Positions 8,591 to 16,849 of a DNA stretch of 64,000 nucleotides are shown here, piece by piece. The first letter of the stretch is position 1. Each line of letters starts with the position of its first letter. The DNA is taken from positions 1 through 64,000 of the forward strand of contig NZ_JAJLQX010000017.1 of assembly GCF_021295095.1 (NCBI RefSeq). Direction: 5' to 3'. Made by a program: the position numbers and the translations under genes. The notes under the pieces are model-generated. The model was not told the origin of the DNA and did not search any database. It was given only the letters and a program-made list of their open reading frames with translations. This stretch comes from Phocaeicola oris. Lineage in GTDB: Bacteria > Bacteroidota > Bacteroidia > Bacteroidales > Bacteroidaceae.

Positions 8591-9688
8591 ATGAAGATAT
8601 TAGTAACCGGCGCTGCAGGTTTTATAGGCAGCAAACTCGCGTGGCTGTTGGCGCGGCGGGGAGACGATGTTATAGGAATAGATAACATTAATACGTATTA
8701 TGATCCGAATTTGAAGTATGCCCGATTAGCGGAGATGGGTATCCGTCTGCCGGAGGGGTGCTCTACCGGATCGGCTGTTCCGGAGACAGGTAATGACGGC
8801 TCTGCCGTAACTTTTCCGGAGATGCCCTTCGGTGTGAAGGCGCAGAGCGTGAAGTTACCGAATCTGCAATTCATTCGGATGGATATAGCCGACAGAGAGG
8901 CACTTCCGAAGCTGTTTGAGGAAGAGCGGTTCGATAAGGTGATGAATTTAGCGGCGCAGGCAGGTGTACGTTACTCCATCAAGAATCCTTTTGCCTATAT
9001 CGAGAGCAATATCATAGGCTTTATGAATATATTAGAGTGCTGCCGGTATAACCATATCAAGCATTTGGTTTATGCCAGCTCCAGCTCGGTGTATGGCATG
9101 AATACGAAAGTTCCGTTTAGCGAGGATGATACGGTTATCTCTCCGGTAAGTATCTATGCTGCCACCAAGAAGAGTAACGAATTGATGGCCCATGCCTACG
9201 CAAAGCTCTACGACCTTCATTCCACCGGCTTGCGATTCTTTACGGTGTATGGCCCGTGGGGACGTCCGGATATGGCTCCGATGCTGTTTGCCGATGCCAT
9301 CAGCAAAGGTAAAGCAATCAACGTGTTTAATAATGGAGACCTGATTCGAGACTTTACCTTCATTGATGATATAGTGAACGGAACCATTCAAGTGATTGAT
9401 AAGATTCCGGTTGCCGGGGAATGCCCGAATAATGTTCCCACGAAGGTATATAATATAGGATGCAGTAATCCGGTGAAGCTCATGGACTTTATCAGCGAGA
9501 TAGAGCAGGCGTTGGGAATAAAGGCCGAGAAAAACTATCTGCCGATGCAGCAAGGCGATGTTTATCAGACGAATGCCGACACTGCCAAGTTGGAAAACGA
9601 AGTAGGTTATCACCCTCAGGTTCAGTTGCGTGAAGGCATTGTGAAGTTTATAAATTGGTATAAATCGGAAAAGAACCCGCTAACATAA
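8591..9688 (+). CDS. NAD-dependent epimerase, UDP-glucuronate 4-epimerase type
   Basis: Likely interconverts UDP-glucuronate and UDP-galacturonate. The 365-residue extended SDR has GAAGFIG (7-13), SSSSVYG and the catalytic YAATKKSNE (Tyr189, Lys193). The stretch GIDNINTYYDPNLKYARL (29-46) and AAQAGVRYSI-NP are hallmarks of UDP-GlcA 4-epimerases rather than GalE. An insertion of about 30 Gly/Ser/Pro-containing residues (about 52-85) lengthens the loop after the second beta-strand. Third gene of the operon, 16 bases before the UDP-glucose dehydrogenase gene that would supply its substrate. Confidence 0.88.
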   Translation: MKILVTGAAGFIGSKLAWLLARRGDDVIGIDNINTYYDPNLKYARLAEMGIRLPEGCSTGSAVPETGNDGSAVTFPEMPFGVKAQSVKLPNLQFIRMDIADREALPKLFEEERFDKVMNLAAQAGVRYSIKNPFAYIESNIIGFMNILECCRYNHIKHLVYASSSSVYGMNTKVPFSEDDTVISPVSIYAATKKSNELMAHAYAKLYDLHSTGLRFFTVYGPWGRPDMAPMLFADAISKGKAINVFNNGDLIRDFTFIDDIVNGTIQVIDKIPVAGECPNNVPTKVYNIGCSNPVKLMDFISEIEQALGIKAEKNYLPMQQGDVYQTNADTAKLENEVGYHPQVQLREGIVKFINWYKSEKNPLT

Positions 9689-9703
9689 AAACAGAATAAC
9701 ATT

Positions 9704-10951
9704 ATGGATAGAACGAATTTAAAGATTGCAGTAGCCGGAACAGGCTACGTCGGAATGAGCATAGCAACATTGCTGAGTCAACACCATCAGGTGACAGCCG
9801 TGGATATTCTACCCGAAAAGGTGGAGTTGATTAATAATAAAAAGTCGCCTATTGTTGATAAGGAGATAGAAGAGTATCTTGCCACGAAGAATTTAAACTT
9901 GAGGGCAACAACAGACGCGGAAGAAGCTTATAAGGATGCCGACTTTGTTATTATCGCCACTCCCACCAATTACGATACCAAGCAGAATTTCTTCGACACA
10001 TCGGCGGTAGAAGCTGTTATCAAGTTGGTAATGAAATATAACCCGAACGCTGTTATGGTTATTAAATCGACCATTCCGGTGGGGTACACGAAACATATTC
10101 GTGAGGTGATGGGATTGAAAAATATCATCTTCTCTCCGGAGTTTCTGCGCGAGAGTAAAGCTCTTTATGATAATCTTTATCCCAGCAGAATTATTGTTGG
10201 TACCGACCCTGACGACGCCCGTCTGGTAGAGGCCGCGCATACTTTTGCCGAACTGTTGCGGGAAGGAGCTGTAAAGAAAGATATTCCTACCCTGTTTATG
10301 GGATTCACCGAAGCAGAGGCTGTGAAATTATTCGCTAACACCTATTTGGCGTTGCGTGTGAGCTATTTCAACGAGCTGGATACTTACGCGGAGATGAAAG
10401 GGCTGAACACCAACCATATTATTAAAGGTGTTTGCTTGGACCCACGTATCGGTGATCAGTATAATAACCCTTCGTTCGGATATGGCGGATATTGCTTGCC
10501 GAAAGATACGAAACAGTTGTTAGCCAACTATTCGGATGTTCCTGAAAACTTAATTCAGGCAATTGTGATGAGCAACCGAACCCGTAAGGATTTCATTGCC
10601 GACAGAGTATTGAATTTAGCCGGATATTACGATGCCAACAGTACGTGGGATTCGAAGAAAGAGCACGAGGTAACCATCGGAGTTTATCGTTTAACGATGA
10701 AGAGTAACAGTGATAATTTCCGCCAGAGCTCTATTCAAGGGGTCATGAAACGTATCAAGGCAAAAGGCGCTACGGTTATCATATACGAGCCTACACTCGA
10801 GGATGGCACCACATTTTTCGGCAGCAAGGTGGTGAATAATTTAGATGAGTTTAAAGAAAAGAGTTACGCTATCATAGCCAACAGGTATGACACTTCGCTG
10901 GACGATGTAAAAGCTAAAGTTTATACTCGAGATATTTTTAGAAGAGACTGA
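9704..10951 (+). CDS. UDP-glucose/GDP-mannose dehydrogenase family, probable UDP-glucose 6-dehydrogenase
   Basis: Two-step NAD oxidation of UDP-glucose to UDP-glucuronate. The 415-residue protein has GTGYVG (12-17) for NAD, the conserved Lys208 in [22 protein letters not shown], and the catalytic Cys264 in [13 protein letters not shown]. The short length and YFNELD context match the bacterial Ugd group. Last gene of the operon. Immediately after its stop lies the first 22-bp repeat block, whose hairpin probably also separates it from the convergent gdhA. Confidence 0.9.
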   Translation: MDRTNLKIAVAGTGYVGMSIATLLSQHHQVTAVDILPEKVELINNKKSPIVDKEIEEYLATKNLNLRATTDAEEAYKDADFVIIATPTNYDTKQNFFDTSAVEAVIKLVMKYNPNAVMVIKSTIPVGYTKHIREVMGLKNIIFSPEFLRESKALYDNLYPSRIIVGTDPDDARLVEAAHTFAELLREGAVKKDIPTLFMGFTEAEAVKLFANTYLALRVSYFNELDTYAEMKGLNTNHIIKGVCLDPRIGDQYNNPSFGYGGYCLPKDTKQLLANYSDVPENLIQAIVMSNRTRKDFIADRVLNLAGYYDANSTWDSKKEHEVTIGVYRLTMKSNSDNFRQSSIQGVMKRIKAKGATVIIYEPTLEDGTTFFGSKVVNNLDEFKEKSYAIIANRYDTSLDDVKAKVYTRDIFRRD

Positions 10952-10958
10952 CATAAAA

Positions 10959-11059
10959 CGATACGTATGAGTCCACCGACTCATACGTATCACTTTATAA
11001 AAACTTCTGATGAATTCTTTCATTCATCCGCGTCTCTTTTCGCTTTCATCCGCGTCGGA
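10959..11059. repeat. 22-bp repeat family, locus 1 (4 units, contains a 14-bp perfect hairpin)
   Basis: Units start at 10959, 10981, 11024 and 11046. The first two are an inverted pair: arms 10960-10973 and 10978-10991 are perfectly complementary (GATACGTATGAGTC / GACTCATACGTATC) around a 4-base loop. The last two share TCATCCGCGTC. The block fills the whole gap between the convergent genes ugd and gdhA, so the hairpin could act as a bidirectional terminator, though no long T-run follows. Confidence 0.8.
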
Positions 11060-11062
11060 ATA

Positions 11063-12397
11063 TCAGATGATGCCCTGTGCCATCATAGCTTTGGCAACCT
11101 TCATAAATCCGGCAATGTTAGCGCCTTTCACATAGTTAACATAACCGTCGGGCTCTGTGCCGTATTTTACACAAGCCTCGTGAATGCTCTTCATAATGCT
11201 GTGCAGACGGTTGTCCACCTCCCCGGCAGTCCAGCTGAGATGCTCGGCATTCTGAGTCATTTCCAAGCCGGATACAGACACGCCACCTGCATTGGATGCT
11301 TTACCCGGACTGTATAGAATCTTCGCGTCCTGAAAGACTTTGATAGCTTGTGGAGTACATGGCATGTTAGCGCCCTCGCTGACAGCAATGGCACCATTGG
11401 CGACAATGGCCTTGGCTGCTTCTTCATTGATTTCGTTTTGAGTAGCCGATGGTAAAATAATATCGGCCTTTTCGCTCCAAGGTTTGGCTCCTGCAACGTA
11501 TTTAACTCCGTATTTCTCGGCATACTCGCTGATACGTCCTCGATAAAGATTCTTCAGTTCCATGATGTAATCCAACTTCTCACGGTCAATGCCGTCAGGG
11601 TCGTAGATGTAACCGTCAGAATCGCTCATGGTGAGCACCTTACCTCCCAACTGAATAACTTTCTCGACCGTGTACTGAGCTACGTTTCCGGCACCGGATA
11701 CCAAACAAGTTTTGCCGTTCAGGTCGAGCCCTTTTGTCTTCAGCATCTCTGTCAGGAAATAGATGTTTCCATATCCGGTTGCTTCGGGACGGACAAGCGA
11801 GCCTCCGAATTCACGGCCTTTTCCGGTGAATGTTCCGGAAAACTGGTGGGAGAGCTTTTTATACATGCCGAACATGTAACCCACTTCACGACCACCCACA
11901 CCGATGTCACCGGCAGGAACATCCTCATCCGGACCCACATGATTCCAAAGCTCTGTCATAAATGCCTGACAGAACCGCATAATCTCGTTGTTCGACTTGC
12001 CTCTCGGAGAGAAATCGGAACCGCCCTTAGCGCCTCCCATAGGGAGTGTTGTCAACGAATTCTTGAATGTTTGCTCGAAAGCGAGGAATTTCAAGATACT
12101 CAGATTGACCGAGGCGTGAAAACGGACACCGCCTTTGTACGGACCGATGGCGTTATTATGCTGAACACGGTAACCCATATTGGTTTGAACATTTCCTTTA
12201 TCGTCGACCCATGTCACACGGAATGTGTAAATTCGGTCGGGGATACAGAGCCGTTCCACTAAGTTCGATTTATCAAATTCAGGATGTTTGTTATACTCCT
12301 CTTCAATACTGTTCAAAACAACAGAAACAGCCTGAATGTATTCAGGCTCGTTAGGGAATCTTCTATTCAGATCTTCCAATACTTTTGTTGCGTTCAT
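11063..12397 (-). CDS. gdhA: glutamate dehydrogenase, hexameric (probably NADP-dependent)
   Basis: Assimilates ammonium by reductive amination of 2-oxoglutarate. The 444-residue length and N-terminus match the hexameric bacterial GDH type. Substrate-binding Lys88 is in GPYKGGVRFH, the catalytic Lys124 in LPMGGAKGGSDF, and the dinucleotide fold motif GAGNVAQ is near residue 240. GdhA is a major ammonia-assimilating enzyme in Bacteroidales. A good Shine-Dalgarno (AAAGGAG) lies 9 bases before the ATG, and a consensus -7 box is upstream. Confidence 0.95.
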   Translation of the reverse strand: MNATKVLEDLNRRFPNEPEYIQAVSVVLNSIEEEYNKHPEFDKSNLVERLCIPDRIYTFRVTWVDDKGNVQTNMGYRVQHNNAIGPYKGGVRFHASVNLSILKFLAFEQTFKNSLTTLPMGGAKGGSDFSPRGKSNNEIMRFCQAFMTELWNHVGPDEDVPAGDIGVGGREVGYMFGMYKKLSHQFSGTFTGKGREFGGSLVRPEATGYGNIYFLTEMLKTKGLDLNGKTCLVSGAGNVAQYTVEKVIQLGGKVLTMSDSDGYIYDPDGIDREKLDYIMELKNLYRGRISEYAEKYGVKYVAGAKPWSEKADIILPSATQNEINEEAAKAIVANGAIAVSEGANMPCTPQAIKVFQDAKILYSPGKASNAGGVSVSGLEMTQNAEHLSWTAGEVDNRLHSIMKSIHEACVKYGTEPDGYVNYVKGANIAGFMKVAKAMMAQGII

Positions 12398-12445
12398 AAT
12401 TTAATCTCCTTTGTTATTGATATGTATTTTGTTTTTATCGACGGA

Positions 12446-12453
12446 CAAAAGTA
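12446..12453 (-). promoter_or_regulatory. -7 box for gdhA
   Basis: Minus strand reads TACTTTTG, an exact TAnnTTTG match, 48 bases before the gdhA start codon. No clear TTTG -33 element is visible. Confidence 0.55.
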
Positions 12454-12551
12454 TAGTATTTTTTGAATATACGAAACAAAAAGATAAGAAATTTAGAATA
12501 AAAGTATAAAAAAGACGTTTAAAGGTATATAGTTTAAAAATTATGTTAGTT

Positions 12552-12734
12552 TTATTCGTTTTTATTTTTGAAGTATTGGTAGAGCGGAACAAAAACCATG
12601 GCTCCGGATAAAAGAATGGTCACGATAAGCGGTCCGTCAATCTTGGGAGTTGAGGTAAGGACTATAAAACAGAAAGCAATCCAGACTAAGGCAATCAGGA
12701 CTATCTGTGTAAGAGACAACTTTCTTCGCATCAT
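12552..12734 (-). CDS. small two-helix membrane protein, unknown function
   Basis: A 60-residue protein that starts MMRRKLSLTQ and has two hydrophobic segments: about 9-27 (IVLIALVWIAFCFIVL) and about 34-52 (PLIVTILLSGAMVFVPLYQYF), with a Lys/Asn-rich tail (FKNKNE). The positive residues at the N-terminus and tail suit a small inner-membrane hairpin. I do not recognise a family. It lies between maeB and gdhA on the same strand; the next 100 bases toward gdhA hold only the gdhA promoter. Coding status is supported by length and composition only. Confidence 0.5.
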   Translation of the reverse strand: MMRRKLSLTQIVLIALVWIAFCFIVLTSTPKIDGPLIVTILLSGAMVFVPLYQYFKNKNE

Positions 12735-12793
12735 AAGCTGTGTACTATATAATAAATAATGAATAATAAAAATGGATGAGCAGTTAACAGATA

Positions 12794-12854
12794 GCTCCCC
12801 CCCTCCGTTTTTCGCGACAGGAGGGGAGCCGGAAACGGGAGTAAACGCCCCGTT
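12794..12854 (-). terminator. pair of GC-rich hairpins downstream of the malic enzyme gene
   Basis: Two adjacent inverted repeats: GCTCCCC-CCC-TCC (12794-12806) with GGAGGGGAGC (12820-12829), and AACGGG (12834-12839) with CCCGTT (12849-12854). They lie 22-80 bases after the maeB stop, and their GC content contrasts with the surrounding A/T-rich DNA. No long U-run follows on the minus strand, so they may be a terminator or an mRNA 3'-end stabiliser. Confidence 0.45.
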
Positions 12855-12875
12855 GCCTATATCTACGGTTAAAAG

Positions 12876-15173
12876 TTATAATTTATTAATCTGTTTCTTT
12901 TTCTTGTCTACATAAGCGTCAATGACAGCAACGGCCGTGATATTGACGATGTCTCGAACCGACGCTTCATGATCGGTGAAGTGGATAGGTTTGTTCAATC
13001 CCATTTGGATGGGACCGATAATCTCCATATCGTTATTCATGCCCTGCATGAGTTGATACGCGGCATTAGCGGAACTCAGGTTGGGGAATACAAGCGTGTT
13101 CACTTTCTTTCCTTTTAATCGGGTGAACGGATAAAGCTCATCGCGTAATTTCCGGTTGAGCGCGAATTTCATTTGCATCTCACCGTCGATATCCAAATGG
13201 GGATACTCTTTCTGCATGTACGTTACTGCTTCGTGCACTTTCTCCGGACTGCCTTTCTCGTCGGAGCCGAAGTTGGAGTAAGAGAGCATGGCCATTACCG
13301 GTTTATGATTGAAGAACTCCACCGACTTAGCTGTCAGGCGGGCTACATCAATAAGTGTGTCGGGGTCGGGATGGCGGTTAATCAGCGTATCGGCAATGAA
13401 ATACGTTCCTTTATTGGAGTTGAGTATATGCATGGTGCCGAAGTGATTATATCCCGGTTGGATGCCAATGACTTCTTTGGCCACTTTAATGGTATTGGAG
13501 TACTTGGTGTATAAACCGGTAATGAACGCGTCGGCGTCGCCTGTTTCCACCATCATCATTCCGAAGTAATTCCGCTCGAACATCTTATCGTTTGCTTCTT
13601 GGAAGTTGGCTCCTTGGCGGGCTCGTTTATCGGCGAGGATGTGAGCGTAACGAACACGTCGGGCTTCTTCGTTGGGATGCCGTAAATTGATAATCTCAAT
13701 ACCATCGAGACTTAAATCCAACTGCTTTGCCATTTTACGGATGGCTTCATCATTGCCCAATAGAACAGGCTGACAGATGCCTTCTTCCTTGGCAAGGACA
13801 GCTGCTTTCAGCATAGAAGGATGAATGGCCTCGGCGAATACCACACGTTGCGGGTGACGTCGAGCCGTGTCGTACAGTTGGCGTGTCAGTTTGCTTTCCT
13901 GCCCCATCAGTTGACGAAGATGTACTTCATAGCCTTCCCAGTCGGTAATCTGTTTACGAGCCACTCCCGAGCTCATGGCAGCCTTAGCTACGGCCATGCT
14001 CACGTGGGTAATCAGTCGCGGATCAACAGGTTTCGGAATGAAATAATCCGGTCCGAAAGTGAAGTTATCGACGTGGTATGTTTCGTTTACAACTTCGGGA
14101 ACAGGTTGTTTGGCCAAGTCAGCGATGGCATGGACGGCAGCTAATTTCATTTCTTCATTGATAGCTTTTGCACGTGTGTCGAGCGCTCCACGGAAGATGT
14201 ACGGAAACCCGATGACATTATTTATTTGATTCGGGTAATCGGAACGTCCGGTGGAGATGAGTACGTCCGGACGCGAGGCCTTAGCTTCCTCGTACGAGAT
14301 TTCAGGGGTAGGATTGGCTAACGCAAACACTATGGGGTTCTCGGCCATGCTGCGTACCATATCCTGAGTGAGCACGTTCCCTTTCGATAGTCCTAAGAAT
14401 ACATCGGCGCCCTTGATGGCTTCTTCAAGGGTATGTACATCCCGACGTTCGGTCGCGAACATTTGTTTGTTCGGAGTCAGATTGGGAAGATCGGAAGTGA
14501 TGACGCCTTTACTGTCGAGCATGAGGATATTTTCCTTTCGGGCGCCTAAGGCAACGTATAGCTTGGTGCACGAGGTTGCGGAAGCGCCTGCGCCATTCAC
14601 AACGATACGTACATCTTCAATCTTCTTTCCCGCTACTTCCAAGGCATTCAACAGTCCGGCAGCCGATATAATGGCTGTTCCATGTTGGTCGTCGTGCATG
14701 ACGGGAATATCGAGTTCGGCTTTCAACCGGTCTTCTATCTCAAAACATTCGGGAGCCTTGATGTCTTCTAAATTGATGCCTCCGAAGGTAGGAGCAATGG
14801 CTTTTACCGCCTCGATGAATTTATCGGGGTCTTTCTCGTCAATCTCGATATCAAAAACATCAATGCCGGCGTAAATCTTGAACAGTAAGGCTTTTCCTTC
14901 CATCACCGGTTTTCCGCTCATGGCGCCTATGTTGCCTAATCCTAAAACGGCAGTTCCGTTTGAGATGACAGCTACCAAGTTTCCCTTATCGGTATAGTCG
15001 TACACGGTTTCGGGATTCTTTTGAATCTCCAGACATGGCTCCGCTACTTCCGGAGAGTATGCAAGTGATAAGTCGGCCTGTGTATTATAGGGTTTGGTTG
15101 GAACGATTTCTATTTTTCCGGGTCTGCCCTCGGAGTGATAGCGGAGGGCAGCTTCTTTTGTTATCTTTACCAT
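12876..15173 (-). CDS. maeB: NADP-dependent malic enzyme with phosphotransacetylase-like domain
   Basis: Oxidative decarboxylation of malate to pyruvate with NADP reduction. The 765-residue MaeB form has the malic N-domain (about 1-160, with DIEIDEKDPDKFIEAV and MHDDQHGTA), the NAD-binding domain (about 165-400, VVNGAGASATSC) and a C-terminal phosphotransacetylase-like domain from about 430 (RRHPQRVVFAEA) to the end. In MaeB proteins this last domain is regulatory, binding acetyl-CoA, rather than catalytic. Monocistronic by position, with a consensus -7 box upstream and paired hairpins downstream. Confidence 0.93.
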   Translation of the reverse strand: MVKITKEAALRYHSEGRPGKIEIVPTKPYNTQADLSLAYSPEVAEPCLEIQKNPETVYDYTDKGNLVAVISNGTAVLGLGNIGAMSGKPVMEGKALLFKIYAGIDVFDIEIDEKDPDKFIEAVKAIAPTFGGINLEDIKAPECFEIEDRLKAELDIPVMHDDQHGTAIISAAGLLNALEVAGKKIEDVRIVVNGAGASATSCTKLYVALGARKENILMLDSKGVITSDLPNLTPNKQMFATERRDVHTLEEAIKGADVFLGLSKGNVLTQDMVRSMAENPIVFALANPTPEISYEEAKASRPDVLISTGRSDYPNQINNVIGFPYIFRGALDTRAKAINEEMKLAAVHAIADLAKQPVPEVVNETYHVDNFTFGPDYFIPKPVDPRLITHVSMAVAKAAMSSGVARKQITDWEGYEVHLRQLMGQESKLTRQLYDTARRHPQRVVFAEAIHPSMLKAAVLAKEEGICQPVLLGNDEAIRKMAKQLDLSLDGIEIINLRHPNEEARRVRYAHILADKRARQGANFQEANDKMFERNYFGMMMVETGDADAFITGLYTKYSNTIKVAKEVIGIQPGYNHFGTMHILNSNKGTYFIADTLINRHPDPDTLIDVARLTAKSVEFFNHKPVMAMLSYSNFGSDEKGSPEKVHEAVTYMQKEYPHLDIDGEMQMKFALNRKLRDELYPFTRLKGKKVNTLVFPNLSSANAAYQLMQGMNNDMEIIGPIQMGLNKPIHFTDHEASVRDIVNITAVAVIDAYVDKKKKQINKL

Positions 15174-15202
15174 AATTCAGTTGTTATGTATTATTTAATT
15201 TA

Positions 15203-15210
15203 CAAAATTA
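15203..15210 (-). promoter_or_regulatory. -7 box for maeB
   Basis: Minus strand reads TAATTTTG, an exact TAnnTTTG match, 29 bases before the maeB ATG. Confidence 0.55.
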
Positions 15211-15280
15211 CGATATAAAATTGATATAAGAACAGAATAGAGAGTAAATTAAATGAAATAATACATACTATGGGGGTAAA

Positions 15281-15390
15281 TCATACGTATAATTTGTTCA
15301 ACTCATGCGTATGAACCGTTCAACTCATACGTATAATTTGTTCAACTCATACGTATGAATCGTTCAACTCATGCGTATCACTTTGCTTGT
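15281..15390. repeat. 22-bp repeat family, locus 2 (5 tandem units)
   Basis: Units start at 15281, 15303, 15325, 15347 and 15369, exactly 22 bp apart. Each begins TCAT(A/G)CGTAT and most end GTTCAAC; the last ends in the ATCACTTT seen at the edge of other loci. It lies in the divergent maeB / RND-operon interval, about 150 bp before the RND promoter. Apart from this array and the two promoters I see nothing else in 15174-15622. Confidence 0.9.
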
Positions 15391-15538
15391 TCGTATATAT
15401 CGGATTAGTAGCCGGTTATGATAGGTTTACCCGAGAGTAGTAGCCGGGATTCGAGAGATAAAATTAACTACATTTGACCTGATTTGTTATTATTAGTTAA
15501 ACAATTGGTCGATTGAATATAGGTAATGGAAAAATATC

Positions 15539-15546
15539 TACTTTTG
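15539..15546 (+). promoter_or_regulatory. -7 box for the RND efflux operon
   Basis: TACTTTTG, an exact TAnnTTTG match, 76 bases before the adaptor ATG; ATTG is present at about the -33 distance. The product of the operon's own tetR gene might bind near here; no clear palindromic operator is visible overlapping the box. Confidence 0.5.
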
Positions 15547-15622
15547 CAACGAAAACCGAGAAAGTTTAAAAAGTTTTCATTATGATAAAAATGGATTATA
15601 AATCTAAAACAATAAATTAGGT

Positions 15623-16807
15623 ATGAAAGTTTTAAATTATCGTTTTGCGCTATTAGCCGGTGCTATTGTAGCATTAAGCAGTTGCGGTGGAAACAGTGGA
15701 ATGAAGTTGGGAGACGATGAGTTTGCTACCATGACGGTATCGAGTACGGCAAGTGAACAAACTACATCTTATCCGGCAACCATTAAAGGAAAGCAGGATA
15801 TTGAAGTTCGTCCGCAGGTTTCAGGTAACATTGTAAAACTGTACGTAGATGAAGGCGCTACAGTGCGTAAGGGGCAGGCATTGTTCGGAATAGACCCGAC
15901 ACAGTATGCCGCGGCTGTCCATCAGGCAAAAGCCGCCGTAGAGATGGCCAAGTCGGGTTTGAACACGGCTACGCTTACGGAGCAGCAGAAAAGAACATTG
16001 CACGACAAGCATATTATCAGTGATTATGAGTACACAGCGGCTGTTAACCAGTTGGAGTCGGCAAAGGCTCAGTTGGCACAGGCAGAGGCTTCCTATACGG
16101 CAGCCGCTCAGAATTTGGGATTCTGTACCGTAACCAGTCCGTCGAACGGAGTGGTTGGAACATTCCCTTATCGTGTAGGCGCATTGGTGGGGCCGTCTAT
16201 CGCTTATCCTTTGACTACGGTCAGTGAGATTGGTGATATGTACGTTTATTTTTCCATGACAGAGAAAGAATTGCTGAAGATGACGAAGCAGGGTACATCA
16301 TTGAAAGAGGAACTTGCCAAGTTGCCCGAAGTTGAGTTGCGGCTTATTGATGGTACGCTGTATGACGAGAAAGGAAAGATTGACGCGGTGAGTGGTGTCA
16401 TTGACCAGAATACAGGTTCGGTTAGTATGCGAGCTGTCTTTCCTAACAGTAAAAATGTGCTCCGCAGCGGTGGCACAGGTAATGTTGTTTTCCCTTATAA
16501 AATGGATGGCGTGATGATTATTCCCCAGAGCGCCACTCAGGAAATTCAGGATTTGAAGTTTGTTTGGGTGGTAGGCAACGATAACAAAGTAGTCAGCACT
16601 CAGGTTACTGTTTCTCCTTTGGATGATGGTCAGAACTATATTGTTACCGATGGTTTGAAAGATGGTGACAAGATTGTGATTGAAGGCGTTCAGCTGTTGT
16701 CTAACGGACAAGAAATCAAGCCTATTACAAAGGAACAGGCAAGGGCTAAATATGAACAGCATTTGAAAGATCAGAGTGAGGGAAATATTCAAACAGCGTT
16801 TAAATAA
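15623..16807 (+). CDS. RND efflux periplasmic adaptor (AcrA-like lipoprotein)
   Basis: Links the inner-membrane RND pump to the outer-membrane factor. The 394-residue protein has a lipoprotein signal with lipobox LSSC (acylated Cys21). It then has the biotinyl-lipoyl-like half motifs (YPATIKGKQDIEVRPQVSGNIVKLYVDEGATVRKGQALFGID, split by the hairpin), a helical hairpin (about 90-150, AKAAVEMAKSGLN and QLESAKAQLAQAEASY), and beta-barrel and membrane-proximal domains. First gene of a five-gene operon (adaptor, pump, channel, LpxA-like, TetR). Confidence 0.93.
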   Translation: MKVLNYRFALLAGAIVALSSCGGNSGMKLGDDEFATMTVSSTASEQTTSYPATIKGKQDIEVRPQVSGNIVKLYVDEGATVRKGQALFGIDPTQYAAAVHQAKAAVEMAKSGLNTATLTEQQKRTLHDKHIISDYEYTAAVNQLESAKAQLAQAEASYTAAAQNLGFCTVTSPSNGVVGTFPYRVGALVGPSIAYPLTTVSEIGDMYVYFSMTEKELLKMTKQGTSLKEELAKLPEVELRLIDGTLYDEKGKIDAVSGVIDQNTGSVSMRAVFPNSKNVLRSGGTGNVVFPYKMDGVMIIPQSATQEIQDLKFVWVVGNDNKVVSTQVTVSPLDDGQNYIVTDGLKDGDKIVIEGVQLLSNGQEIKPITKEQARAKYEQHLKDQSEGNIQTAFK

Positions 16808-16849
16808 TCTGTCCCGCGTTAAATATCGTACCATTTAAGTTAGAATAGA

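Noticed and set aside
12401-12592. Open frame on the minus strand upstream of gdhA
   Set aside because: It overlaps the gdhA promoter and the small membrane protein gene, and its composition is that of A/T-rich noncoding DNA.
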